Below, piece after piece: positions 36,637 through 45,931 of a stretch of DNA of 64,000 bases (the first letter of the stretch is position 1; each line of letters opens with the position of its first letter). The DNA lies in assembly GCF_005222785.1 (NCBI RefSeq), contig NZ_STGH01000006.1, positions 1 to 64,000 of the forward strand. The letters are read 5' to 3'. The notes under the pieces were generated by a model that saw only the letters and a program-made list of their open reading frames with translations, did no database searches and was not told the origin of the DNA. The translations under genes were made by a program, and so were the position numbers. This DNA comes from Rhodobacter sp. SY28-1 (lineage in GTDB: Bacteria; Pseudomonadota; Alphaproteobacteria; Rhodobacterales; Rhodobacteraceae).

Positions 36637-36705
36637 TGTTATGGTCTGCTTAGAGCCCACTTCACCGAATGCTGCGCAACACCCCAAGGGCTGCTTTGCG
36701 GATTG

Positions 36706-37701
36706 CTATCGCTTGATAGACCAAATCATCGCGGTCTCGTATCCAGCAGATTCCAGCAACTCGACCTTAGAAGCCCAACTCGCCGGACAGACGACAACGG
36801 CGGCTCCAATCCCACGGTTGGCGAATGCCGCCTCAGCCGCTCGCAAAAGCGCGCTCGCACCTTCGTTTCCTTGTTCAAGAGCCGCCGGGTTGGCCATCTC
36901 ACGGTGGTAGTAGTCATCAATCACACCCGTTCCGGTGATGTCGTGGGCCGGAGGAAAATGCAGCCGTGAGGCGGGTTGTGCGATGATGTAGCCCTGCAAA
37001 TCCTCGGAGTCACCCTGAACCATCATGTCCCGATCCCGAAGCGTCAGGCTCCGCGTCATCCACGCCGAAAACCGTGGATCAGCTTCAGGATGAATATCCC
37101 AGAACGGGTCGATGTTAAAAAGAACCTGCCGGTTCTCAGCGCTGCGTTCAACGATACCCGGAATATCGTCTTCCGTCGCTTGTCGAACACTGACCGGCAT
37201 TCCCTGATCGCCCAGGTCACTGCGCGACAGATAAAGTGTCAGAGGCTCATAGCCGCTTGCGTTAAACGCGGTTCGCCAAGCTTCGCCCGCCACGTAGGAC
37301 GCCAGTTTGATCCGGGCACCGGCTTCGTGAAGTGCGTCCTCGGCTGCGGCCAATAGGTCGTCAACAGTGCCGCTCGCCGCGTCGGCAGCAACGAAGGAGT
37401 CTGGCAGGATCAGTCCCGGCTCGCCGAACGGGCCTGCATAGATTGGAGGGACCGGCAGCATCATAGCATGAATGACACCCGTGATCTGACCCCCATCATC
37501 CGCGACATGCCAAAACTGTCGAAAGGGTTGTTGCTTGGCCGCTAGCGCAAATGTCAGTGCCTTCTCGATCTGCGCGGGCGCGTCATCTGCCATCTTCCAG
37601 AGCATGGCATCCTCTGCACGGCGTTCCTGGGCATCTAGCATAAGAAGATGGATCAGGCGCGGCATGTCGTCGGGTGTCGCTGGTCGGACTGTCTGGGTCA
37701 T
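36706..37701 (-). CDS. Tandem GNAT acetyltransferase
   Basis: 331 residues with two acetyltransferase halves: N-terminal VRPATPDDMPRLIHLLML (about 5-22) and C-terminal VSVRQATEDDIPGIVERS (about 174-191). Only the second half has a clear acetyl-CoA region (EGASALLRAAEAAFANRGIG, then WASKVELLESAGYETAM). Small-molecule substrate unknown. It is divergent from the LysR gene, whose product probably regulates it. Confidence 0.75.
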   Translation of the reverse strand: MTQTVRPATPDDMPRLIHLLMLDAQERRAEDAMLWKMADDAPAQIEKALTFALAAKQQPFRQFWHVADDGGQITGVIHAMMLPVPPIYAGPFGEPGLILPDSFVAADAASGTVDDLLAAAEDALHEAGARIKLASYVAGEAWRTAFNASGYEPLTLYLSRSDLGDQGMPVSVRQATEDDIPGIVERSAENRQVLFNIDPFWDIHPEADPRFSAWMTRSLTLRDRDMMVQGDSEDLQGYIIAQPASRLHFPPAHDITGTGVIDDYYHREMANPAALEQGNEGASALLRAAEAAFANRGIGAAVVVCPASWASKVELLESAGYETAMIWSIKR

Positions 37702-37771
37702 AGCTCTGTCTCATGTAGCTAGTGCTTCTTGCCTGCTCGTATCGGCCGCCCGCACTAAATTGACAAAACAG

Positions 37772-37802
37772 GATAGTTACACCACCGTTTAGCAAAACTA
37801 TC
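37772..37802. promoter_or_regulatory. Candidate LysR operator
   Basis: Inverted repeat GATAGTT (37772-37778) and AACTATC (37796-37802) with a 17-base gap, in the 117-base intergenic region between the divergent GNAT and LysR genes and ending 16 bases before the LysR ATG. Position suits autoregulation; binding is inferred. Confidence 0.4.
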
Positions 37803-37818
37803 GCCTCCAAGGTATCGA

Positions 37819-38682
37819 ATGAAGAACGTGAACCTCAATGCGCTTCGAGTGTTCTCCGTCGTCGCATTGCACGGGAATCTGCAACGCGCGGCTGAGGAGC
37901 TGAGCCTGTCGCGTGGTGCGGTATCTCAACGGATCAAAAAGCTCGAGATCGAGCTGGGGGTGGTTCTTCTCGTGCGTAGCGCACGCGGTGTCTCGCTGAC
38001 CCCGGAAGGCGAGCGCTGTCATGCGGCGATGAAAGACGCTTTGGCAATCCTCGACACTGCCTTTCTGAACATCGGCGAGGACGATAATCGCGTCACGCTA
38101 CACCTTGGGTCTTCCACAGCAACAAAGTGGCTGATGCCCCGGATGAACGCTTTCGCAGCCAAGTTTCCGAACGTGTCCCTCACCACTCAGGTCCACGAGC
38201 AAGTTCTTGCGCGCAGTCTGGGTCGGAACGAGATCGCAATCTGGCCCGGAAAAGCACATGATACGAATGCAGCCCACGGATCGCGCCACTTGGCCGACAT
38301 CCGCCTAGTTGCCGTATGCAGTCCTGATTTCCTGCGACCAGATTGGCCAATGGGGCTGGAGACACTGCTGACGCTGCCGCTCCTTCAGGATGCGCACCGG
38401 CGGTGGGAAAAGCTGATCCATAAGACCGGGTATGGAAACATGCACAAGCTACTCAACTTCGACCGATCTGCCTTGGCTCTCGATGCTGCTATCGGTGGTC
38501 ACGGCGTTGCAATCGCACCGACCTACATGGTGGAGAATGATCTTCGGTCAAAGAAGCTGGTGGAGATTTGGGTCGATCCCGACCCCTCCGATGATGGGCT
38601 CTATATCTCATGGGCGAAGGAACATCTGGGCCAGACGCGCATCAAGCGGATCGTTGATTGGATTGCGTCAGAATTCGAATGA
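37819..38682 (+). CDS. LysR-family transcriptional regulator
   Basis: 287 residues. Winged HTH at 4-63 (LNALRVFSVVALHGNLQRAA, LSLSRGAVSQRIKKLE), then a linker helix and a LysR_substrate domain (about 90-285), closest in style to the GcvA/AmpR-like group (GMNAF-type PRMNAFAAKFPNVSLT). Full length. It probably controls the divergent GNAT gene. An inverted repeat in the shared promoter is a candidate site. Confidence 0.9.
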   Translation: MKNVNLNALRVFSVVALHGNLQRAAEELSLSRGAVSQRIKKLEIELGVVLLVRSARGVSLTPEGERCHAAMKDALAILDTAFLNIGEDDNRVTLHLGSSTATKWLMPRMNAFAAKFPNVSLTTQVHEQVLARSLGRNEIAIWPGKAHDTNAAHGSRHLADIRLVAVCSPDFLRPDWPMGLETLLTLPLLQDAHRRWEKLIHKTGYGNMHKLLNFDRSALALDAAIGGHGVAIAPTYMVENDLRSKKLVEIWVDPDPSDDGLYISWAKEHLGQTRIKRIVDWIASEFE

Positions 38683-38902
38683 AGCAGGCCTTCGGTTCGG
38701 GAGAGCGAACGGCAGCAAAATCCGCACAGCAGTCGTCCGGCACTGCAAATTCCATCGCTTGCCACCTTAGCCCGCCCCTGTCCCTCTATGTCGCCAAATG
38801 TCGGATATTGTCCTTCTTATCAATGCATTAGTCCTCTGATATACTGGCCACACCTCCCGCAGAGACACCGCTTGATGCGGACCGGGGGGGTGGGGGAACG
38901 AG

Positions 38903-40147
38903 ATGGATGGCACGCTGGCAATCGACTACCGCCCAATCGGCGATCTGATCCCCTATGCCCGGAACGCCCGGACGCATTCGGAGGCTCAGGTTGCGCTGAT
39001 CGCGGGCTCGATCCGGGAATACGGCTTCACCAACCCTGTCCTGGTCGACGGCGAGAACGGCATCATCGCGGGGCATGGCCGTGTGATGGCCGCGCGGAAG
39101 CTGGGGCTGGCGATGGTCCCGGTAATCGAACTCGCGCACCTGACCGAGGCGCAGAGGCGGGCCTACATCCTCGCGGACAACCGGTTGGCCGAGCAGGCGG
39201 GCTGGGACAAGGCGCTGCTCGCGCTGGAGCTTGGCGATCTGCAGGACATGGCTGTGGACCTGTCGAGCCTCGGCTTCGATGCGGCAGAGCTGGATGCGCT
39301 ACTTCGGTCCGGGGAAGCGGACGAGCGGGAAGACGACATCCCCGAGCCCCCTGCCCTACCCGTCTCCCAGCCTGGCGATCTCTGGGTTCTCGGAAACCAC
39401 CGCCTGATCTGCGGGGATGCGACGGATCCGGACTCCGTAGCGAAGGTGCTGAACGGTGTGCGGCCGCATCTCCTCGTGAGCGACCCGCCCTATGGTGTGG
39501 AGTATGACCCGGCCTGGCGCAACGAGGTGGGGGCGGCAAAGACGAAGCGTGTGGGCAAGGTCCTGAACGACCACCGGGCCGACTGGCGCGAGGCCTGGGC
39601 GCTCTTCCCCGGCGACGTGGCCTATGTCTGGCATGGCGCGCTGCACGCCACCACTGTGGCCGAGAGCTTGCGGGCCTGCGGCTTCGCGATCCGCAGCCAG
39701 ATCATCTGGGCCAAGGAGCGGCTGGTCCTCTCTCGTGGCGATTACCACTGGCAGCACGAGCCCTGCTGGTATGCCGTCCGGCAGAAGGCGACCGGCCACT
39801 GGTCGGGGGACCGCAAGCAGACGACGCTGTGGCAGATCCCGAGCCGGGACCAGGATGCGGCCACGGTGCACGGCACGCAGAAGCCCGTGGAATGCATGCG
39901 TCGCCCGATGCTGAACAACTCCAGCCCCGGCCAGGCGGTGTATGAGCCGTTCTCGGGATCGGGTTCGTGTATCATTGCCGCCGAGACCTGCGGGCGACAT
40001 TGCCATGCCGTGGAACTGGACCCGGCTTACGTCGATGTGGCTGTCCTGCGCTGGCAGGCCTTCACCGGGCGGGAGGCGGTGCTGGAGGCGACCGGCGAGA
40101 CCTTCGCGGCTGTAGCGGCCGCCAGGGCGCCCGTGGAGGCCGCCTGA
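38903..40147 (+). CDS. ParB-domain DNA methyltransferase (phage type)
   Basis: 414 residues. ParB/Srx-like domain at 5-95 with NPVLVDGENGIIAGHGRVMAA; then an adenine-N6/cytosine-N4 methyltransferase domain with catalytic DPPYG (194-198) preceding the SAM-binding FSGSGS (about 359-364), the beta-class order. Such fusions lie next to terminase genes in many alphaproteobacterial prophages and modify DNA to evade restriction. GGGGGAACG precedes the ATG. The next gene starts in its stop (TGATG). Confidence 0.92.
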   Translation: MDGTLAIDYRPIGDLIPYARNARTHSEAQVALIAGSIREYGFTNPVLVDGENGIIAGHGRVMAARKLGLAMVPVIELAHLTEAQRRAYILADNRLAEQAGWDKALLALELGDLQDMAVDLSSLGFDAAELDALLRSGEADEREDDIPEPPALPVSQPGDLWVLGNHRLICGDATDPDSVAKVLNGVRPHLLVSDPPYGVEYDPAWRNEVGAAKTKRVGKVLNDHRADWREAWALFPGDVAYVWHGALHATTVAESLRACGFAIRSQIIWAKERLVLSRGDYHWQHEPCWYAVRQKATGHWSGDRKQTTLWQIPSRDQDAATVHGTQKPVECMRRPMLNNSSPGQAVYEPFSGSGSCIIAAETCGRHCHAVELDPAYVDVAVLRWQAFTGREAVLEATGETFAAVAAARAPVEAA

Positions 40148-40593
40148 TGGCGATGCAGCCCTTCACCCTCACGGACGAGCAGAAGGCCGAGGTGGAAACG
40201 CTTGCCGCGGTGCTGACGGCCGAACAGGTGGCGGACTACTTCGGCATCGGGAGGCGAACCTTCTATTCCATGATGCAGCGCGATGAGGAGATCGCGGCAC
40301 GCTACAAAAGGGGCAAGGCCAAGGCCATCGGGGTCATTGCACAGGGCCTGATCAACAAGGCCCGGGCCGGTGACACGACCTCGATGATCTTCTTCCTGAA
40401 GACCCAGGCTGGCTGGCGCGAGACGAGCCAGGTCGAGCACATGCTGCCCGCTGAGCCCGACATCTCGCCAGACTCCGCCTTCCAGAAGCTGACGGCCTAT
40501 CTCAATGCCATCGCCTCTCGGACGCAGGCGGCGACACTGACGGCAGAGCCCCAAGCAGTTCCCGCTGAACAGTCCGGAGGCGAAGATGGCTGA
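40147..40593 (+). CDS. Phage terminase small subunit-like HTH protein
   Basis: 148 residues with an N-terminal helix-turn-helix (LTAEQVADYFGIGRRTFYSM, about residues 24-43), a basic helix and GDTTSMIFFLKTQAGWRETS, typical of small terminase-like DNA-recognition proteins found between methylase and terminase genes. The ATG overlaps the methylase stop by one base and its end overlaps the next gene by eight. Confidence 0.75.
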   Translation: MAMQPFTLTDEQKAEVETLAAVLTAEQVADYFGIGRRTFYSMMQRDEEIAARYKRGKAKAIGVIAQGLINKARAGDTTSMIFFLKTQAGWRETSQVEHMLPAEPDISPDSAFQKLTAYLNAIASRTQAATLTAEPQAVPAEQSGGEDG

Positions 40594-40813
40594 CGGTCAA
40601 TCCCGCGCCTGCTCGTTCTTCGAGACGCTGACCAGTACGGTGATCGGCTTCATCCTGTCGGTGTGGGTGCAACGGCTGCTCTTTCCGGCAATGGGGCATG
40701 ACCTTGCCCTGGCCGAGAATATGGTCGTGGCCTCGGTGTTCACAGTCGTCTCGATCCTGCGGGGCTACACCGTCCGTCGCCTGTTCAACGCCTTCCGGGA
40801 CCAGCTGCCATGA
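40586..40813 (+). CDS. Small phage membrane protein (DUF7220-like)
   Basis: 75 residues with two hydrophobic helices (about 13-33 and 45-60) separated by a short loop, and FETLTSTVIGFILSVWVQ as a recognisable start. Found in phage packaging regions; function unknown. Overlaps both neighbours. Confidence 0.7.
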   Translation: MADGQSRACSFFETLTSTVIGFILSVWVQRLLFPAMGHDLALAENMVVASVFTVVSILRGYTVRRLFNAFRDQLP

Positions 40814-41397
40814 GCGGCCCCCCGAAGAAGCCCACGGCCTGGCGCCGGGCGGAAGGCAACCGCGGCAAGCGGGCATGGAACCACGCGGAGCCAAAGCCGC
40901 CCGAGGGCACACCGGACTGTCCGGATCATCTGAGCGAGGAGGCAAAGGCCGAGTGGCACCGGCTCGTGGACACGCTGGTCAGCATGGGTGTCATTACCAT
41001 CGTCGACCGGGCAGTGCTGGCGGCCTACTGCCAGGCCTATGGGCGCTGGGTTGAGGCGGAGCGGAAGCTGCAGGAGACGCCCGTCCTCTTCAAGACACCT
41101 TCGGGCTACGTGCAGCAGTCGCCCTGGCTGAACATCGCCAACCGGCAGATGGAATTGATGGGCCGCTACATGGCCGAGATCGGGCTGACGCCTGCCTCTC
41201 GGTCGCGGATCGCCATCATGAATCCCGCTGACCAGCCCGAGCCCATCAACAAGATCGAGTTCGTGATCGTCTACCAGGACAAGGATGGCAATCGCGTGGA
41301 GAAGCGTCCCGAGGACCCACCGCCAGCCATCGAAAAAGAGACCCCTGCCCCTGATCCCGAGCGGCCGAAGCGGATCCAGATCTATGGCGACCTTTGA
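40810..41397 (+). CDS. P27-family phage terminase small subunit
   Basis: 195 residues, DNA-packaging small terminase. N-terminal basic arm with KKPTAWRRAEGNRGKRAWN, a core with CPDHLSEEAKAEWHRLVDTL and YCQAYGRWVEAE, and LTPASRSRIAI near residue 130, all P27-family features. No large terminase gene follows: the next gene points the other way, so the packaging module is cut off. Overlaps the previous gene by ATGA. Confidence 0.9.
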   Translation: MSGPPKKPTAWRRAEGNRGKRAWNHAEPKPPEGTPDCPDHLSEEAKAEWHRLVDTLVSMGVITIVDRAVLAAYCQAYGRWVEAERKLQETPVLFKTPSGYVQQSPWLNIANRQMELMGRYMAEIGLTPASRSRIAIMNPADQPEPINKIEFVIVYQDKDGNRVEKRPEDPPPAIEKETPAPDPERPKRIQIYGDL

Positions 41398-41446
41398 CAA
41401 AGGTGCCGCCCCGGACGGGACGGCATCTGATCCTGTTGGGCGAGGA

Positions 41447-41758
41447 TCAATCCTGCCGCGCTGCGATCCGATAGACGCGCCCGCGGCCCTCGATCTTCTC
41501 CGAGGTCAGCGCGCGACCCAGCTTCTTGGTGATGGACCCGGCGAACGCTCCGCGCACGGTGTGCTGCTGCCAGCTCGTCGCGGCCATGATCTCGGCGATG
41601 GTCGCACCAGCCCCACCTTCAAGCAGTTCCACCACCTTCGCGAGTTTGCTGCCGGGCCGAGGGGTGCGCGCAGCGGTCTCGGTGGTGGTGGTCGTGGCGT
41701 CTGGTGCCTCGACGGGTTGGGTTGCGGGATCGTCCTTGGTCTTCACGGTGCGTGCCAT
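41447..41758 (-). CDS. DUF3489 protein
   Basis: 103 residues: a low-complexity Thr/Pro N-terminus and a C-terminal DUF3489 domain (about 35-100; TIAEIMAATSWQQHTVRGAF), a winged-helix-like fold thought to bind DNA, common on alphaproteobacterial mobile elements. AAGGAGG lies just upstream of the ATG. It converges on the P27 gene, whose reading it interrupts in the packaging order. Confidence 0.82.
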   Translation of the reverse strand: MARTVKTKDDPATQPVEAPDATTTTTETAARTPRPGSKLAKVVELLEGGAGATIAEIMAATSWQQHTVRGAFAGSITKKLGRALTSEKIEGRGRVYRIAARQD

Positions 41759-41866
41759 TGTGGCCTCCTTGTCCGGGCCGGCGGCATGCCAGCCCTTCTA
41801 CGGGGCCAAGGCCCGCGTGCGGCGGGCTGTGGAGATGTGCGGCCGTCCAAAGCCCAGCGAGTGAGT

Positions 41867-42082
41867 TCAACCATTGCCGGTGGCGAAGTTAGCGATCTCC
41901 TGCAGGCGCTCCCGGATGTGGTTCGCGCTTCCGACGTGGCTCCAGGTGATCTCATCCGGGCTGGCATGGAAGTGGTCGGCACTCAAGGAAGCCAACTCGG
42001 CGAGGAGCCGGTCGATCTCGGTCTTCGCCGCCACGAAGGCGTCCAGGGCCTTGTCGTTCGGTGCGGCCGTCTTGCGGGCCAT
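41867..42082 (-). CDS. Small hypothetical protein
   Basis: 71 residues, mostly alpha-helical (ALDAFVAAKTEIDRLLAELA), no known domain. Start at ATG 42082 with GGAGGATC upstream; a frame to 42148 is less likely. It lies 108 bases upstream of the DUF3489 gene in the same direction. Confidence 0.6.
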   Translation of the reverse strand: MARKTAAPNDKALDAFVAAKTEIDRLLAELASLSADHFHASPDEITWSHVGSANHIRERLQEIANFATGNG

Positions 42083-42223
42083 TGTCCGATCCTCCGGGCT
42101 GGTGAGTTGCCCTGCGATCAGCTTCGCTCTACCGCAGGCACCTATCAACTCGATAGATCATTGTTCTTGCTGGTTTTTTTGACCACCCCAGCCACTTCGC
42201 GCTACGACCTCCGCGCCACTCGG

Positions 42224-42263
42224 TGTACACAACTGCGCAACGAACGTTAGGCAGTTTTGTACA
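42224..42263. promoter_or_regulatory. Candidate recombinase site (res-like dyad)
   Basis: TGTACACAACTGC (42224-42236) and GCAGTTTTGTACA (42251-42263) are inverted with 12 of 13 matches around a 14-base centre containing AACGTT. The TGT...ACA ends and position 10 bases before the recombinase ATG resemble resolvase crossover or operator sites. Confidence 0.55.
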
Positions 42264-42273
42264 GGGGGCAGAC

Positions 42274-42957
42274 ATGGCGACAGGGCAGCGGCTGGTGGCC
42301 TACGAGCGGGTCTCGACTGCGCGGCAGGGAGCCAGCGGGCTCGGGTTGGAAGTTCAGCGCAAGGTGATCGAGGACTTCGCGGCGTCTCGTGGAGCAGAGG
42401 TCCTGGCGCGGTTCACCGAGGTCGAGAGTGGGCGCAAGGCGGACCGGCCGGAACTTGCGAAAGCGCTGCATTTGGCGAAGGTCACGGGTGCGACGCTTGT
42501 GATCGCGAAGTTGGACAGGCTGTCACGGAATGCTGCGTTCCTCCTCGCCCTGCGTGATAGCGGAGTGCGGTTCGTCGCGGTAGACATGCCAGAGGCGAAC
42601 GACCTCACCGTGGGGATCATGGCGCTGGTGGCCCAGGCCGAGCGGGAGGCGATCTCGCGGAGGACGAAGGAAGCGCTCGCGGTGGCCAAGGCGCGTGGGG
42701 TGAAGCTGGGGAACCCAAATGGTGCCGCAAGCCTCAAACGGGCGGGCAAGGGTGGAGTTGCGATGCGGGCGGCGGTGGCGGCGAATGCGGGAGCTTTCTC
42801 CCGTGACCTCGCGACAGTAGTGGCGGACATCCAAACGGCGGGACACGTCTCGTTGAGGTCCGTCGCAGCGGAGCTCACATCCCGCGGGATCAGAACCAGA
42901 CGTGGCGGAGAATGGGGCGTAGGGAACGTGCGCAACCTTCTCGCAAGAATGAACTAG
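42274..42957 (+). CDS. Serine recombinase (resolvase family), intact copy
   Basis: 227 residues: catalytic domain with YERVSTARQG (Ser14 nucleophile), IAKLDRLSRNAAFLLAL, QAEREAISRRTKEAL, then a C-terminal helix-turn-helix (SLRSVAAELTSRGIRTRRGG, about residues 192-211). Size and order match Tn3/invertase-type small serine recombinases. The ATG at 42274 follows AGGGGGC. Two damaged relatives lie downstream (43853, 46300). No transposase accompanies it. Confidence 0.9.
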   Translation: MATGQRLVAYERVSTARQGASGLGLEVQRKVIEDFAASRGAEVLARFTEVESGRKADRPELAKALHLAKVTGATLVIAKLDRLSRNAAFLLALRDSGVRFVAVDMPEANDLTVGIMALVAQAEREAISRRTKEALAVAKARGVKLGNPNGAASLKRAGKGGVAMRAAVAANAGAFSRDLATVVADIQTAGHVSLRSVAAELTSRGIRTRRGGEWGVGNVRNLLARMN

Positions 42958-43070
42958 CGGCGCCAATCGGAAGGCGCGTGGCTTCGTCCGAAGTAAGAGC
43001 GGCTGGTCTTTGGTCAGCGTTATCGAGGCTCGCATAGTGTAGCCTGCCGAGGAGAGCGGAGGAGAACACC

Positions 43071-43850
43071 ATGCGACTCAGTGGCAAGACAGCGTTTATC
43101 ACAGGAGGCACGAGAGGCATCGGACTCGCCACGGTAGAGGCGTTTATTGAGCACGGTGCGATGGTAGGCTTCACGGCTCGAAAGACAGAGGGGGTGAACG
43201 CGGTCATCGCTAGGTTAGCAAAAAACTGTGTGGGCTTTGTCGCCGATGCTGGTGACGACGAGGCCATGGTTGCGGCGTTGTCGGCAACATCCTCAGCGTC
43301 GGGAGGGATTGACGTGGTCTTTGCCAATGCCGGCCACTACGTAAACGCCCCCCTGGGCGAAACCTCACGCGAAACGCTGCAACAGCAGCTATCCGTAGTG
43401 ACGAACACGTTTATGACCGTGCAACTGGCTCTTCCGCATCTACGGGAAGGTGCGTCAATCATTCTGATGGGCTCACTCTATGCATCGATGGGTCCTCCCG
43501 GTGCAGGCGCCTATGCAGCCAGCAAGGCCGGGATCGCCGCTCTCGCCCGGTCCTTCGCATCGGAACTTTCGCCACGCGGCATTCGGGTCAATGTTGTTGT
43601 ACCCGGCGCAGTCGACACACCTAGCTGGGGAATGGATGACTTGGAGTTGAGCCTCCGCGACGAGCGTAAGAGATTGATCGGGGAACGTGCTCCTCTGAAC
43701 CGCATGATCCGCGCTGCCGAAGTTGCGAATGCAGTCCTGTTTCTCGCATCTGACGAGAGTTCCGGCCTCCAGGCAACCGAGATTGTCGTCGACGGCGGGA
43801 CCACAGGAGCCATGGCGGGGTCACCGCGATATGTGAGGGGCGAACCTTAA
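43071..43850 (+). CDS. SDR-family oxidoreductase
   Basis: 259-residue short-chain dehydrogenase: TGGTRGIG (NAD(P)-binding), NAG in FANAGHY, catalytic Ser in LMGSLY, and YAASKAG with Tyr/Lys; C-terminal EIVDGGTTGAM (shown as VVDGG end). Substrate unknown. GGAGGAG precedes the ATG. Its stop codon is immediately followed by a truncated recombinase gene, so this gene sits as cargo between two recombinase copies. Confidence 0.88.
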   Translation: MRLSGKTAFITGGTRGIGLATVEAFIEHGAMVGFTARKTEGVNAVIARLAKNCVGFVADAGDDEAMVAALSATSSASGGIDVVFANAGHYVNAPLGETSRETLQQQLSVVTNTFMTVQLALPHLREGASIILMGSLYASMGPPGAGAYAASKAGIAALARSFASELSPRGIRVNVVVPGAVDTPSWGMDDLELSLRDERKRLIGERAPLNRMIRAAEVANAVLFLASDESSGLQATEIVVDGGTTGAMAGSPRYVRGEP

Positions 43851-43852
43851 GC

Positions 43853-44286
43853 AGAACGCGGCGTTCCTCCTCGCCCTGCGTGATAGCGGAGTGCGGTTCG
43901 TGTCGGTCGACATGCCAGAGGCGAACGATCTTACGGTGGGGATCATGGCGCTGGTGGCACAGGCCGAGCGGGAGGCGATCTCGCGGAGGACGAAGGAGGC
44001 GCTGGCGGTGGCCAAGGCGCGCGGGGTGAAGCTGGGCAACCCGAATGGAGCACAGAGCCTTCGACGGGCTGGGAAAGGCGGTGTGGCACTGCGGACGGCC
44101 GTCACGGCAAACGCAGCCGCATTCGCAGCGGACCTGGTGCCGGTGCTGGCAGAAATCCGAGCGGCGGGGCACACCTCGCTGCGGACGATTGCGGTAGAGC
44201 TTACGGCGCGCGGGATCAGAACGCGGCGAGGTGGGAGTTGGAGCGTCGGAAATGTGAGACAAATCGTTCTGCGGACGAGGAACTGA
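43853..44286 (+). pseudogene. 5'-truncated serine recombinase (second copy)
   Basis: The frame from NAAFLLALRDSGVRF to the C-terminus matches the intact recombinase at 42274 closely (about nine in ten bases over the first 200), but the N-terminal third with the catalytic serine is missing. The break coincides with the SDR stop codon. An internal ATG at 43891 exists. It keeps the HTH (SLRTIAVELTARGIRTRRGG) and might still bind DNA, but cannot recombine. Confidence 0.8.
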
Positions 44287-44376
44287 AATTTGCGACCCGT
44301 TTCGCTCAATAGCTGGCGCCGTCCTTGTTTAACGGCCCCGCCGCTTCGCGTTCTGTTGCCCAAAGAAATCCTCTTG

Positions 44377-45873
44377 TCACAAATGTGCGTCGTCCCGCTT
44401 CTGTCTACGGCGCAGTTCAAGGGCTAAAGCCACCTCACGCTGCATGTACTTCCGGTCGCCCTCGTGCTCCAGTTCGGCCCAGCTGTCTACCATGGCCTGT
44501 GCGTCCCACCCGGGGGTCAGAGCTTCGGCCCGGTCGAGGTGACGGGCCGCGGCGGCGGAATTTCCAAGCGCTGCATGGCAGGCAGCTAGGCGCGTCTCCT
44601 TCCACGCATCCAGTAACGGCAGGCGCTGCATGCAAGCGATGGCCTCGGCGTGGTCGCCTGCGATGTGATGCGCGATAGCCAGATCTCCGTGATACCAGTC
44701 CGGATGCAGAGGATTGAGCTGGACGGCCGCGTTCAGGCAGGCAATCCCTTCATGAGGCTTCCCGCGAAGGGTCAGGACGTATCCCAGCATAGCTAGCGGA
44801 TCCGGGTCGGACGGATTGGTGTTCACCGCCTTTCGCGCCGAATATTCGGCCGCGTCGAACTCCCGACGCCAAAGGCGGGCTAGCGCCAGGATGGCGTGAC
44901 ACCGCGCCTCTTCCGGCGCAAGTTCCACGCCGCGCAGAGCGTGGGCCAGTCCTTCGTCCAGCACCGCTGGCGGCGACGCGTCATAGCGGCCCAAAGTTAG
45001 GATCGCGAGCCCTAGATATGCATGCCCCAAAGCAAAGCCCGGATCCCGATCCACAGTGGCCCGAAAACGCGCGCAAGCCTCCTCGTTCACTCCGGGGCCA
45101 TAGCGTCGAAGTGCTGCGACCCCTGCCACGAAATGCTGCCACGCCCCCAGATCGGAACTCGTCGAGGCCGGCAGCAGCGCCGTGCGTTTCTGCTCATCAA
45201 GACTCAGACGGGTGACGATGCGGTGCGGAAGGGCCGACATCACCTCCGCAGGGCCGTCGTCGCCGACAAGGAAGGTCTCCGTCCAGATCTGACGCCCGGT
45301 CGAAGTCTCGCACAGGGCGGGCGACAGCCTCAGCCCGTCCGGGACCCTTCGCGCTGGTCCCTCCACGAACCAGTCCGCACCCAGCTTGCGCGCCGCCTCC
45401 TGTGGCGAGATATCCTCGGGCCGACATTGGAAGGCAGAGTGCCGGGCAATGACGCGGACTAAACCATAACGCCCCAGGCACTGGCAGATCTCCTCAACGA
45501 TGCCGTCCGCCAAAGTGCGATCTTCGTCCCTTTCCGAAATGGTTAGGAACGGGAGCACGACCACGGTGGGTGGGCCATCTGGGGCGGGCGTGACCCGCGC
45601 GGCTTCCAGCATGTAGCCTCGACGCGGAATGGTGCGCAGATGGCGGTCTCCCAGCACCCGGCGAAGCTCACTGATGGCCTGGGTAAGTGAATCCTCGGTC
45701 ACAGTCACGTCGGGCCAGACGACGGCCATCAGCTCGTCCTTGCCAATAACTCGACCCGCGTTCCGGGCGAGGTAGGACAGGAGTGCGAAAGATTTTGCCC
45801 GCAGATGCACAGGCTCGCCGTCATGGACCAGCGTGCCGCGCTGCAGATCGAGGTTGTGGTCTCCGATCCTCAT
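44377..45873 (-). CDS. Winged-helix TolB-like/TPR regulator
   Basis: 498 residues. OmpR/CadC-type winged helix at 1-95 (LRAKSFALLSYLARNAGRVI, TLRTIPRRGYML-type RTIPRRGYML), a TolB-like/adenylate-cyclase-associated domain at 105-240 (LPFLTISERDEDRTLADGI, PARRVPDGLRLSPALCET), then TPR repeats from about 250. No transmembrane helix is visible. It is a predicted transcription regulator of unknown target, and resembles the protein at 53363. It follows a small gene (45932-46156) on the same strand. Confidence 0.82.
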   Translation of the reverse strand: MRIGDHNLDLQRGTLVHDGEPVHLRAKSFALLSYLARNAGRVIGKDELMAVVWPDVTVTEDSLTQAISELRRVLGDRHLRTIPRRGYMLEAARVTPAPDGPPTVVVLPFLTISERDEDRTLADGIVEEICQCLGRYGLVRVIARHSAFQCRPEDISPQEAARKLGADWFVEGPARRVPDGLRLSPALCETSTGRQIWTETFLVGDDGPAEVMSALPHRIVTRLSLDEQKRTALLPASTSSDLGAWQHFVAGVAALRRYGPGVNEEACARFRATVDRDPGFALGHAYLGLAILTLGRYDASPPAVLDEGLAHALRGVELAPEEARCHAILALARLWRREFDAAEYSARKAVNTNPSDPDPLAMLGYVLTLRGKPHEGIACLNAAVQLNPLHPDWYHGDLAIAHHIAGDHAEAIACMQRLPLLDAWKETRLAACHAALGNSAAAARHLDRAEALTPGWDAQAMVDSWAELEHEGDRKYMQREVALALELRRRQKRDDAHL

Positions 45874-45931
45874 GGCTTACCCGCAACAGGGTGCCTACAG
45901 CGAAGACACGTCAGTGCGACCTGTCAAGCCT

